Positions 6,129-13,437 of a stretch of 14,041 bases of DNA are shown here, one piece after another; positions within the stretch are counted from its first letter, which is position 1; each line of letters starts with the position of its first letter. This DNA is from Burkholderiales bacterium (GTDB lineage: Bacteria > Pseudomonadota > Gammaproteobacteria > Burkholderiales > CAIKXV01), in assembly GCA_014379045.1 (NCBI GenBank), contig JACMMK010000090.1, positions 1-14,041 on the forward strand. The letters run 5' to 3'. The position numbers and the translations under genes are program-made. The notes below the pieces were generated by a model. The model was not told where the DNA came from, ran no database searches, and worked only from the letters and a program-made list of their open reading frames with translations.

Positions 6129-7013
6129 ATGAACGGACCCGAAGAGGCGAACTTGATACCCGGCGACCCCGCCCGCGCGGCGTCCGCCAAGCCCCGCTAC
6201 CGTACCGTCTGGATCTCCGACGTTCATCTCGGCACCAAGAATTGTCAGGCTGAGCTGCTGCTGCGCTTCCTGAAGAGCTTTCGCACCGATCAGCTCTATC
6301 TCGTCGGCGACATCGTCGACTTCTGGGAGTTCGCACGCAGCGGCATCTACTGGCCCGCCAGTCACAACAAGGTCGTGCGGCGCGTGCTCAAGATGGCGCG
6401 TCAGGGCGCGCGCGTGGTGTTCATCCCCGGCAACCACGACGAGAACCTGCGCGAGTACCTGCCGATCCGCCTGGGCGAGATCGAGTGCGTCAAGGATGCC
6501 CTGCACACGACGGCCGACGGCCGCCGGATCTGGGTGCTGCACGGCGACGATTTCGACCTGATCACCAAGTATCACCGCTGGCTCGCAGTGCTCGGCGACC
6601 GCGGCTACGTGATCCTGTTATGGCTGAACCGGGTGTTGAACCGGATCCGGCAGACCTTCGGCTTCGGCTACTGGTCGCTCTCGGCCGCGGTGAAGTACAA
6701 GGTGAAGCGCGCGGTCAATTTCATCAGCGATTTCGAGCAGGGGCTTGCCCAGGAAGCGCGGCGGCGCGGCGTCGATGCGGTGCTGTGCGGCCATATCCAC
6801 CACGCCGAACAGCGCCGGATCGGCGAGGTGCTCTATCTGAACTGCGGCGACTGGGTCGAAAGCTGCACCGCCATCGTCGAACATGCCGATGGCCGGCTGG
6901 AACTGCTGCGCTTCGCACTCACCGCCGAGGCGCAGCAGCGCCAACGCCGCGCCGAAGACACCGATGCGGACCTCGACGACCTCGTCGACGGTCGCGAGGA
7001 CGCCCTTGCCTGA
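6129..7013 (+). CDS. plcP: PlcP-type intracellular phospholipase C (calcineurin-like phosphoesterase)
   Basis: A 294-residue metallophosphoesterase with the complete two-metal site: DVHLG (31-35), GDIVDFWE (60-67), GNHDE (101-105), HGDDFD (138-143), GHIHH (221-225) and NCGDWVESCTA (238-248). The WPASHN motif (75-80) and the long helical insert at about 150-205 are typical of PlcP. Proteins of this type are often labelled UDP-2,3-diacylglucosamine diphosphatase (LpxH), but PlcP hydrolyses phosphatidylcholine and phosphatidylethanolamine to diacylglycerol under phosphate limitation. Being next to btaA, which uses diacylglycerol, favours PlcP. The C-terminus is an acidic tail (RAEDTDADLDDLVDGRED). 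ATG 6129 has a poor SD; TTG 6153 has GAAGAGG five bases before it and would remove only eight residues. No signal peptide is present, so it acts at the inner face of the inner membrane. Confidence 0.85.
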   Translation: MNGPEEANLIPGDPARAASAKPRYRTVWISDVHLGTKNCQAELLLRFLKSFRTDQLYLVGDIVDFWEFARSGIYWPASHNKVVRRVLKMARQGARVVFIPGNHDENLREYLPIRLGEIECVKDALHTTADGRRIWVLHGDDFDLITKYHRWLAVLGDRGYVILLWLNRVLNRIRQTFGFGYWSLSAAVKYKVKRAVNFISDFEQGLAQEARRRGVDAVLCGHIHHAEQRRIGEVLYLNCGDWVESCTAIVEHADGRLELLRFALTAEAQQRQRRAEDTDADLDDLVDGREDALA

Positions 7014-7034
7014 GCGCTCGGCGCACCCGGTTGT

Positions 7035-7361
7035 CTACTTCAGTGCGGGCGGCAGACCGGGCCGGTAGTTGTGGCAATAGTCGAGCATGATCAGATCCTC
7101 GATCAGTTCGATCGGGAAGCCCTGCCGTACTTCTCCGCGATCCATCACCATCAGCGATTGGAGATACTCGCAGCACATCGGCGACCCCCACAGCCCGATG
7201 ATCCGGGCGAGCACATGCGGGAACTGGCGCTCGAGCGCGTGGCGCGGATCCGGGTCGATCGGCACCGGCTTCGCCACCGGCGTGTCGACGGTCGGATCGT
7301 ACGGAATCGAGCGCTCAATCTGGTCGAGGTTGAACAGGGTGGGAAACGGTGCGTCGCTCAT
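7035..7361 (-). CDS. Conserved-looking 108-residue protein of unknown function
   Basis: I start at ATG 7361, giving 108 residues that begin MSDAPFPTLFNLDQIERSIPYD. The frame is open to 7553 with earlier ATGs at 7451 and 7553, but the extension has no protein-like character. No clear SD is visible at any of them. It contains a Pro-rich segment (28-39), then FPHVLARIIGLWGSPMCCEY (47-66), and DRGEVRQGFP (74-83) followed by a helical end. It resembles small uncharacterised proteins I associate with Burkholderiales, where the FPHVLARI, WG, YL, DRG and RQGFP elements recur; this is from memory. No membrane segment, signal peptide or catalytic motif is seen. It ends 21 bases from the plcP stop on the opposite strand. 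No function can be given. Confidence 0.68.
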   Translation of the reverse strand: MSDAPFPTLFNLDQIERSIPYDPTVDTPVAKPVPIDPDPRHALERQFPHVLARIIGLWGSPMCCEYLQSLMVMDRGEVRQGFPIELIEDLIMLDYCHNYRPGLPPALK

Positions 7362-7691
7362 CGGTTCGCGCGGGAAGGTCGGTGACGTGACATCTCTGAG
7401 ACGCGGTAACACATGCACTCTCTCATCGAAGCGTTTGACCTCAAAGGACATTGGTGCCGATTCCACCGTGCGGATTGCACGCGCGTCGAGCCGTTCGACG
7501 ACGAACGGTTGGGTTGCGCCTCCGAACGGTCGATGCGCCAGGATGCTCCGCACTGACTTCCGTGCCTGAGTTTCCAGTGTTGCCGCGGAGCCCGCCGGTT
7601 CGCCCGTCAGGGTGAACGAGTCGAGTTCGAAGCGGGGCGCCTTGCCACGCGTTACCCGCGCCCCGCCTCGCCACGCATTCGGTCGAGCGTG
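7362..7691. other. 330-base stretch without a convincing gene
   Basis: This lies between the Bug receptor stop and the chosen start of the 108-residue protein, both on the minus strand, so it should hold that small gene's promoter. The small gene's frame stays open back to 7553, but its translation there is not family-like. The only clear structure is the GC-rich inverted repeat at 7632-7666. I found no good sigma-70 promoter or PHO box. Confidence 0.5.
7632..7666 (-). terminator. Candidate hairpin terminator of the Bug receptor gene
   Basis: GCGGGGCGC (7632-7640) and GCGCCCCGC (7658-7666) are perfect 9-base inverted arms around a 17-base loop, starting 25 bases after the Bug gene stop on the minus strand. 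There is no U-run after the stem, so it may act as an mRNA 3'-end hairpin or Rho-assisted site. Confidence 0.35.
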
Positions 7692-8771
7692 TTATTCCGG
7701 CTTCGCGCCGGATGCCTTGACCACTTCGGCCCAGCGCTTGATCTCGCTGCGGATGAAGGTGCCGAACTGCTCCGGTGTGCTGCCCATCGGGGTCGCGCCG
7801 AGGCCAAGCAGGCGTTCCTTGAGATCGTCGGCCGCCAGCACCGAGCGCATCGTCGCGTTCAACTGGTCGACGATCGGCTGCGGTGTCGCGCGCGGGGCGA
7901 GCAACCCGGTCCAGAGCACCATCTCGTAGCCGGGCAGTCCGGCTTCCGCGATGGTGGGCAGGTCGGGCAGCACGCTCGAGCGCCGGGGCATCGTCACCGC
8001 GATCGGGCGCAGCCGGCCCGCCTTGACGTGCGGCAAGGCCGTCGGCATCGGTTCGAAGTCGAGCGAGATCTGGCCGTTAATCGTGTCGGTCAGCACCTGT
8101 CCGGCGGCCTTGTACGGCACATGCAGCAGCTGCACCCCGGCCATCGCGCCGAACAGTTCGCCTGCCAGATGCTGCGACGAACCGAGGCCGACCGAACCGT
8201 ACTTGATCTCACCGGGCTGGGCACGGGCGAGCGCGATGATCTCCTTGACGGTACGCGCCGGGAATTGCGGGTTCACCAGCAGCACGATCTCGACCGAAGA
8301 AGCCGTGGTCACCGGCGCGAAATCGCGCACCGGATCGTAGGGCAGTTTGAGGAACAGACTCGGGCTCACTGCGATGGTGGTCGATGAACTGAACAGCAGC
8401 GTGTAGCCATCGGATACCGCCTGGGCCACGATCGCGGTGCCGGTGGTGCCCCCGGCGCCGGGCCGGTTGTCGATCAGGAACGGTACCTTCAGCCGCTCGC
8501 TCAGTTGCTGGCTGAAGATGCGCGCCATGGTGTCGTTCAAACCGCCGGCCGCGAACGGCACGACCACGCGCACCGGGCGGTTCGGATATTGCTGGGCCTG
8601 TGCCGGTGGGATGACCGTCAGTGCAGCGATTGCACCGAATGCTGCGACAGCGGCGAGCGTGCCCCGATCCGCGGGCCGGTTCCTCGCCCGGTGGCGCGCT
8701 GCGTTCGCAGTCGCCCTGCGCAGTCGCTCAGCGAAGTCAACCGCTACGTTGCGGGGCGGGTATAGAAGCAT
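7692..8771 (-). CDS. Bug/TctC-family periplasmic tricarboxylate-type solute-binding receptor
   Basis: Bug proteins are periplasmic receptors that deliver carboxylated or amide-type solutes to TctAB-like transporters; they are greatly expanded in Burkholderiales. With ATG 8771 the product has 359 residues: an unusually long basic n-region, a hydrophobic core (LAAVAAFGAIAALTV) and a probable cleavage PAQA/QQYP after residue 59, giving a mature protein of 300 residues, normal for the family. Motifs include YPNRPVRVVVPFAAGG (62-77), DNRPGAGGTTGT (101-112), the GYTLLFSSS segment and HVPYKAAGQ in the middle. The start is uncertain: 8771 and 8810 are both ATG with poor SD, and no in-frame start lies nearer the hydrophobic core. 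No TctA or TctB gene is in the window. The ligand cannot be deduced, though nearby amide-hydrolase genes suggest a linked substrate. Confidence 0.9.
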   Translation of the reverse strand: MLLYPPRNVAVDFAERLRRATANAARHRARNRPADRGTLAAVAAFGAIAALTVIPPAQAQQYPNRPVRVVVPFAAGGLNDTMARIFSQQLSERLKVPFLIDNRPGAGGTTGTAIVAQAVSDGYTLLFSSSTTIAVSPSLFLKLPYDPVRDFAPVTTASSVEIVLLVNPQFPARTVKEIIALARAQPGEIKYGSVGLGSSQHLAGELFGAMAGVQLLHVPYKAAGQVLTDTINGQISLDFEPMPTALPHVKAGRLRPIAVTMPRRSSVLPDLPTIAEAGLPGYEMVLWTGLLAPRATPQPIVDQLNATMRSVLAADDLKERLLGLGATPMGSTPEQFGTFIRSEIKRWAEVVKASGAKPE

Positions 8772-9108
8772 GATTCGGGTCCAAGGTGGGTACGCGCGAC
8801 GCGTACGCATTGCGAAGCAGGCGGCGTGCCAGACGTAGCGCCATTCTCACATGGGATGCGCGTGCCCGACGCTCAGCGCCAACCTGGACTGTCGAGGTAC
8901 CATTTAATGTGCCGCCAACGCGCCGACCCACCGCTTCATGGTATCCAAAGGTTCACCAGCCGCCGTGCACACCGGGGCTGCTGGAGCAAATCGGCGCGCC
9001 GTTGTACCCGCGCTGCATAAAGTAGTTCGAACGACCCCTTCAACCACGAACGAGACGCAGCGTCGATCGCGTGCGTGCGCGAGCGCCGCTGTGTCGGGAG
9101 AATGACCG
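8772..9108. other. 337-base divergent intergenic region
   Basis: This separates the Bug receptor gene (-) from the YceI-type gene (+) and should contain both promoters. It is less GC-rich than its neighbours around 8895-9030, but no -35/-10 pair at proper spacing convinced me. A short perfect inverted repeat occurs at 8790-8806. Short open frames here have no SD or family likeness. Confidence 0.5.
8790..8806. repeat. Short inverted repeat upstream of the Bug receptor start
   Basis: GTACGCG (8790-8796), spacer CGA, CGCGTAC (8800-8806): perfect 7-base arms, 19 bases before ATG 8771. It could be an operator or 5'-UTR hairpin; no regulator gene is in the window to link to it. Confidence 0.35.
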
Positions 9109-9693
9109 ATGAGGCTTCGACCCCGACTGTCCACCCTGCTGCTCTGCACCTTCTGCGGCATCGGATACAACAACGCCGCGCTCGCCGCGGACAGCTACAC
9201 GCTCGACCCCGGGCACACGTTCCCGCGTTGGCAGGTCGACCACTTCGGATTCTCGACCCACCACGGGCAGTTCAACAAGACGACCGGCAAGCTGGTGCTC
9301 GACGCGAAGGCCGGTACCGGCAGTCTCGACGTCACCGTCGACGCGGCCTCGGTGGCCACCGGCGACCCTGCGCTCGAGAAGCATCTGCGCGCGGCAGATT
9401 TCTTCGATGTCCAGAAGTTCCCGACATTGACGTTCAAGTCGAAGTCGATGAAGTTCGACGGCGGCAAGCCGGTGTCGGTCAGCGGCGATTTCACCCTGCT
9501 CGGCGTGACGCGGCCGATTACGTTCCAGATCGTGCGCTCGAACTGCGCCATGCACCCGATCGTGAAGAAGGCGGCCTGCGGCGCGCAGGTCGAAGGCACG
9601 CTCAAGCGTTCCGATTTCGGCATGAAGTTCGGGGTTCCGGGCCTGGGCGACGAAATCCGGCTGTCGATCCAGGTCGAGGCGATCAAGGACTGA
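9109..9693 (+). CDS. Secreted YceI-family lipocalin-like protein
   Basis: The 194-residue product begins with a signal peptide (MRLRPRLSTLLLCTFCGIGY, cleavage near ALA/ADSYT after residue 26) and continues as a single YceI domain: YTLDPGHTFPRWQVDHFGFSTHHGQF-type opening strand, SLDVTVDAASVATGDPALEKHLRAADFF segment, FPTLTFKS and the GDFTLLGVTRPITF strand. YceI proteins form a periplasmic beta-barrel that binds long isoprenoid or other amphipathic molecules. Two Cys in the SNCAMHPIVKKAACGA stretch are typical of one subgroup and could pair. GGGAG ends at 9100, 8 bases before ATG 9109, a good SD. The next gene is on the same strand after 152 bases. It has no evident link to the flanking catabolic genes. 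Confidence 0.92.
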   Translation: MRLRPRLSTLLLCTFCGIGYNNAALAADSYTLDPGHTFPRWQVDHFGFSTHHGQFNKTTGKLVLDAKAGTGSLDVTVDAASVATGDPALEKHLRAADFFDVQKFPTLTFKSKSMKFDGGKPVSVSGDFTLLGVTRPITFQIVRSNCAMHPIVKKAACGAQVEGTLKRSDFGMKFGVPGLGDEIRLSIQVEAIKD

Positions 9694-9724
9694 ATCCGCG
9701 CCGTACTGGCGCCCAGGGTCGTCG

Positions 9725-9742
9725 CCGATGCCTCCGATGCCT
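9725..9742. repeat. 9-base tandem duplication downstream of the YceI gene
   Basis: CCGATGCCT occurs twice without a gap (9725-9733, 9734-9742). The second copy's TGCCTG pairs with CAGGCA at 9753-9758 as a weak 6-base-pair hairpin; neither is a clear terminator. Confidence 0.4.
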
Positions 9743-9845
9743 GACGCAAAGGCAGGCAAGGGAGCGCGCGCCCGGGCACGCCGCAGAACGACGGCCGCAA
9801 TATCTACCCAGCAGCAGCTTCAAGCGCACTACCAGGAGATGATTG

Positions 9846-11798
9846 ATGAGCAGGACATGGGAACGCAGGGACATCCTGAAACTCGGCGGCGCCGGTCTGG
9901 CGCAGGCGGTTGCCGTCGGCGCGTCGCCGGCACTCGCGCAGGGCGCTAGCACGCCGTCGCTGATCCTCAGGAACGGCAAGTTCACGACCCTCGACGCGGC
10001 CACGCCGGCGGCGACCGCGGTCGCGATCGTCGATGGGCGCTTCAGCGCCGTCGGCGACGAGAAGACCGTGATGAAACTCGCCGGGCCGAAGACCCAGGTC
10101 GTCGACCTCGGCGCACGCCGTGTCATCCCCGGCCTGTTCGACAGCCACACGCATCCGATCCGGGGCGGACTCAACTACAACATGGAGCTGCGCTGGGACG
10201 GCGTGCCCTCGCTCGCCGAAGCGATGCGGATGCTGCGCGAGCAGGCGAAGCGCACGCCGCCGCCGCAATGGGTGCGCGTGGTCGGCGGCTTCACCGAGTA
10301 CCAGTTCGCCGAGAAGCGGATGCCGACGCTGAAGGAGATCAACGACGCGGCGCCGGAGACGCCGGTCTTCATCCTGCGTCTCTACGACCGTGCGTTGCTG
10401 AATGGCGCAGCGCTGCGCGCGGTAGGGTTTACGCGCGACACGCCGAATCCACCCGGTGGCGTGATCGAGCGCGACAAGAGCGGCAACCCGACCGGCATGC
10501 TGATCGCCGAGCCGAACGCGCTGATCCTGTACTCGACGCTCGCCAAGGGGCCGTTGCTGTCGCTCGACGACCAGGTCAACTCGACGCGCCACTTCATGCG
10601 CGAACTGAACGGCCTGGGTATCACCTCGGTCATCGATGCCGGCGGCGGCTTCCAGAACTATCCGCAGGACTACGAAGTGGTCGAGCGGCTGGCGCGCGCG
10701 GGCGAGTTGACGATCCGGATCGCCTACAACCTGTTCACGCAGAAGCCGAAGGAGGAACTCGCGGACTTCCAGGGTTGGTCGAAGATCGTAAAGCCCGGTC
10801 AGGGCAACGACATGTACCGTCACAACGGCGCGGGTGAGATGCTGGTCTATTCGGCTGCCGATTTCGAAGACTTCCGGCAGCCGCGGCCTGACATGGCGCC
10901 GAACATGGAGGCGGATCTCGAGCGCGTGGTGCGCCATCTGGCGCAGGTGAAATGGCCGTTCCGTATGCACGCGACCTACGACGAGACGATCACCCGTGCG
11001 CTCGACGTATTCGAGAAGGTGAACAAGGAGGTGCCCCTCCAAGGCATCCACTGGTTCTTCGATCATGCCGAGACGATCTCTCCGCGCAACATCGATCGCG
11101 TCAAGGCGCTCGGTGGCGGCATCGCGATCCAGCACCGGATGGCGTACCAGGGCGAGGACTTCGCCGCGCGCTATGGCAAGCAGATGGTCGGCGAAGCACC
11201 GCCGGTCCAGCGCATCCTGGCCGCCGGCGTGCCGCTCGGTGCCGGCACCGATGCGACCCGGGTAGCGAGCTACAACCCGTGGGTCTCGCTGTACTGGCTG
11301 GTGACCGGGCGCACGCTCGGCGGGATGCCGATCCGTCCGAAGGAAAACCGCCTCGATCGCGTCGCGGCGCTGCGGCTGTGGACCGAGTCCAACGCCTGGT
11401 TCTCGAATGAGGAGGGCAGGAAAGGCGCGATCAAGGCCGGGCAGTTCGCCGACCTCGCCGTGCTCTCGGCCGACTACCTCAGCGTTCCCGACGAACAGAT
11501 CCGACACCTGAGGTCGGTGATGACGGTCGTTGGCGGCAGCATCGTCCACGGCGCAGGCGCGTACGAAAAGCTCGCCCCGCCGTTGCCTGCGCCGAGCCCC
11601 TCGTGGTCACCGGTCGGCACCTTCGGCGGTTACTACCGGCCGCGCGGCACGCCCGTACCCGCAGCGGCGCGCAAGCAGGCCGCAGCGGACTGCTGCACGG
11701 TCCACGGCCAAGGGGCGCAGGCGTGGTTCGCGGATATTCCGGTGGCGGATCAGAAAGCGTTCTGGGGAGCAATAGGTTGCGGTTGCTGGATGGCCTGA
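9846..11798 (+). CDS. Tat-exported YtcJ-type amidohydrolase (amidohydrolase_3)
   Basis: A 650-residue metal-dependent amidohydrolase. ATG 9846 follows AGGAG (9834-9838) by 7 bases; TTG 9843 is less likely. The N-terminus WERRDILKLGGAGLAQAVAV with ALAQG around residue 30 is a twin-arginine signal, so the folded enzyme is exported to the periplasm. The catalytic domain starts near residue 38: GLFDSHTHP with the H101/H103 metal pair, later FRMHATYDE and WFFDHAE carrying the next His ligands, and GAGTDATRVASYNPW with the catalytic Asp. KAGQFADLAVLS near the end is the closing beta domain. Relatives hydrolyse amide or ester bonds of varied small molecules; the substrate is unknown. The C-terminal 38 residues hold C616, C617, H620, C645 and C647, an extra Cys-bearing tail. 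It converges on hyuB. Confidence 0.9.
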   Translation: MSRTWERRDILKLGGAGLAQAVAVGASPALAQGASTPSLILRNGKFTTLDAATPAATAVAIVDGRFSAVGDEKTVMKLAGPKTQVVDLGARRVIPGLFDSHTHPIRGGLNYNMELRWDGVPSLAEAMRMLREQAKRTPPPQWVRVVGGFTEYQFAEKRMPTLKEINDAAPETPVFILRLYDRALLNGAALRAVGFTRDTPNPPGGVIERDKSGNPTGMLIAEPNALILYSTLAKGPLLSLDDQVNSTRHFMRELNGLGITSVIDAGGGFQNYPQDYEVVERLARAGELTIRIAYNLFTQKPKEELADFQGWSKIVKPGQGNDMYRHNGAGEMLVYSAADFEDFRQPRPDMAPNMEADLERVVRHLAQVKWPFRMHATYDETITRALDVFEKVNKEVPLQGIHWFFDHAETISPRNIDRVKALGGGIAIQHRMAYQGEDFAARYGKQMVGEAPPVQRILAAGVPLGAGTDATRVASYNPWVSLYWLVTGRTLGGMPIRPKENRLDRVAALRLWTESNAWFSNEEGRKGAIKAGQFADLAVLSADYLSVPDEQIRHLRSVMTVVGGSIVHGAGAYEKLAPPLPAPSPSWSPVGTFGGYYRPRGTPVPAAARKQAAADCCTVHGQGAQAWFADIPVADQKAFWGAIGCGCWMA

Positions 11799-11824
11799 GC
11801 CTGTCGCAACGGGTTGCGCTGAAC

Positions 11825-11860
11825 CGGGCGGTCGATACCGGCCTCCCGGGCCACCGCCCG
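11825..11860. terminator. Candidate bidirectional hairpin between convergent genes
   Basis: CGGGCGGT (11825-11832) pairs perfectly with ACCGCCCG (11853-11860) across a 20-base loop, within the 85 bases between the amidohydrolase and hyuB stops. A second small palindrome, CGCAAC-GG-GTTGCG, lies at 11805-11818. No T-run follows on either strand, so termination is inferred mainly from position. Confidence 0.35.
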
Positions 11861-11883
11861 CCACGCACGCCAGTCGATCGCGT

Positions 11884-13437
11884 TCAGCGTGCGGGGCTGC
11901 CGTAGCCCCCGCCGCTCGCGGTCTCCATCAGCACATGATCGCCGGGCTGCAGCACCCAGTGATCGGATGGATCGATCGGCTTGCCGTTCAGTTCGAGGCG
12001 CCCGAGCGCGCCCGACTCACCGCCGGCCAGCCCCGGCGGCGCCGACTTGAGCCGGGTCATGATGAACGAGGTCACCGCGGGTGAATCGGCGACGAGTTCG
12101 AACTCGAAGCGCAGACCGTCGCCGCCGACATGGCGACCCTTGCCCCCGGTACCCCGGCGGATCGAGCGACCGATCACCCGCAGCGGGGCCAGCGATTCCA
12201 TCACCTCGATCGGCGTGTTGCCGAGGTTCGACGGAAACGACAGGACCGAATAGCCGTCGCGCTGCGCCGAGGCACCCTGGCCGGCGTTGAGGAAGTTGAT
12301 CACTGCGAAGCGCCGGCCACGATGTTCACCCGACATCGTCACCGACGAGTTCGCCGAGCCCGATGCCCACACCCGATCGGGCAGTACATCGGCGAGCGCG
12401 GTGAAGATCGCCGGCGGCAGCATGTGTCCGATCATGCCGCGGCCGCCGCTCGCGGCCGGATACCGGGGGTTCAGGATCGTGCCTTCGGGCGCCCACGTGG
12501 TCATCGGGGCGAAGCTGCCCTCGTTGTTCGGAATATCCGGGCAGAGCAGCGCCTTCACCGGGAACGCTGAGTAGGCGAACGTGTAGATCGGCACGACGTT
12601 GACCGCGCGCGGCAGCTGCGGGCTCGAGCCGGTGTAGTCGATCGCGAGCCGGTCGCCCTTCACCGTGATCCTGCACGCGATCACGATCCGCTGTTCGAAG
12701 CCGTCGTGGTCGACCTTCGATTCATACACCCCATCGGGCAACGCGCGGATCGCCTTGCGCATCGCCGCCTCTGAGCGTTTGCGGATCTCGGCACCCAGGT
12801 CGTCAAGCTTGACGCCGGCGAGCAGCGGCTGCAGACGCTCCTCCATCATCCGGCACGCGGTGACCTGCGCCCAGATGTCGCCCATCCCCTGTTCCGGCAC
12901 GCGGATGTTCTGGCTGATGAAGTCGACCACCGCCGGGTCGGGGCGGCCGGCGTGCATCAGCTTCAGGCGCGGGATCTGCAGGCCCTCCTCGTAGATCTCG
13001 CGGATGCCCGAGTTGCGCAGACGCCCGCCGATGTCGGGCAGGTGCGAGACGACCGCGGCGAAGGCGACCAGGCGGCCACGATGGAACAGGGGCATCGCCG
13101 TGTTCACGTCATGGATATGCCCGGTGCCCATCCACGGGTCATTGGTGATCATCACGTCGCCGGGCTTCAGCGTAGGCGCGGGGAACTTGTCGAGGAAGTG
13201 CTTGACCGTCGCGGGCAGGCTGCCGATGAACGACGGAATGCTCATCGTCGATTGCGCGAGCGACCGGCCCTGCGCATCGGTGAGCACGACGGCGAAATCG
13301 TTCGCATCGCGCACCAGGGTCGAGAACGAGGTGCGCACGAACGTCGCCGACGCCTCGTCGACGATGCTGATCAGCCGCTTCCAGAGAATCTCGAGTTCGA
13401 TCGGATCGAACACGCGCGCACGTTTTGCGGCGGCCAT
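11884..13437 (-). CDS. hyuB: Hydantoinase B/oxoprolinase family subunit
   Basis: A 517-residue HyuB-type subunit, which with HyuA forms an ATP-dependent hydantoinase, oxoprolinase or acetone-carboxylase-like amidohydrolase in the cytoplasm. Visible family motifs: DPIELEILWKRL (11-22), RDANDFAVVLTD (43-54), TNDPWMGTGHIHDV (98-111), SHLPDIGGR (131-139), then DYTGSSPQ, NNEGSFAPM, PRYPAASGGRGMIGH and the C-terminal ETASGGGYGSP. ATG 13437 shares its A with the hyuA stop (TGATG) and has AGGAG (13446-13450) 8 bases upstream inside hyuA, so the two are translationally coupled. The frame is open further upstream but that is out-of-frame hyuA. Length is normal and all motifs look intact. HyuB family members differ widely in substrate, so only the enzyme class is safe. 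Confidence 0.93.
   Translation of the reverse strand: MAAAKRARVFDPIELEILWKRLISIVDEASATFVRTSFSTLVRDANDFAVVLTDAQGRSLAQSTMSIPSFIGSLPATVKHFLDKFPAPTLKPGDVMITNDPWMGTGHIHDVNTAMPLFHRGRLVAFAAVVSHLPDIGGRLRNSGIREIYEEGLQIPRLKLMHAGRPDPAVVDFISQNIRVPEQGMGDIWAQVTACRMMEERLQPLLAGVKLDDLGAEIRKRSEAAMRKAIRALPDGVYESKVDHDGFEQRIVIACRITVKGDRLAIDYTGSSPQLPRAVNVVPIYTFAYSAFPVKALLCPDIPNNEGSFAPMTTWAPEGTILNPRYPAASGGRGMIGHMLPPAIFTALADVLPDRVWASGSANSSVTMSGEHRGRRFAVINFLNAGQGASAQRDGYSVLSFPSNLGNTPIEVMESLAPLRVIGRSIRRGTGGKGRHVGGDGLRFEFELVADSPAVTSFIMTRLKSAPPGLAGGESGALGRLELNGKPIDPSDHWVLQPGDHVLMETASGGGYGSPAR

Noticed and set aside
7362..7553. N-terminal extension of the 108-residue protein
   Set aside because: Translation is Arg/Val-rich without pattern and has no SD; the conserved-looking part begins at ATG 7361.
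8786..9025. Short open frames between the Bug and YceI genes
   Set aside because: No SD, no motif, overlapping one another in different frames; probably intergenic.
9804..11549. 581-codon open frame on the minus strand opposite the amidohydrolase
   Set aside because: It mirrors the codon structure of the real gene; its translation is rich in Arg, His and Asp with no family motif, a usual effect of high GC.
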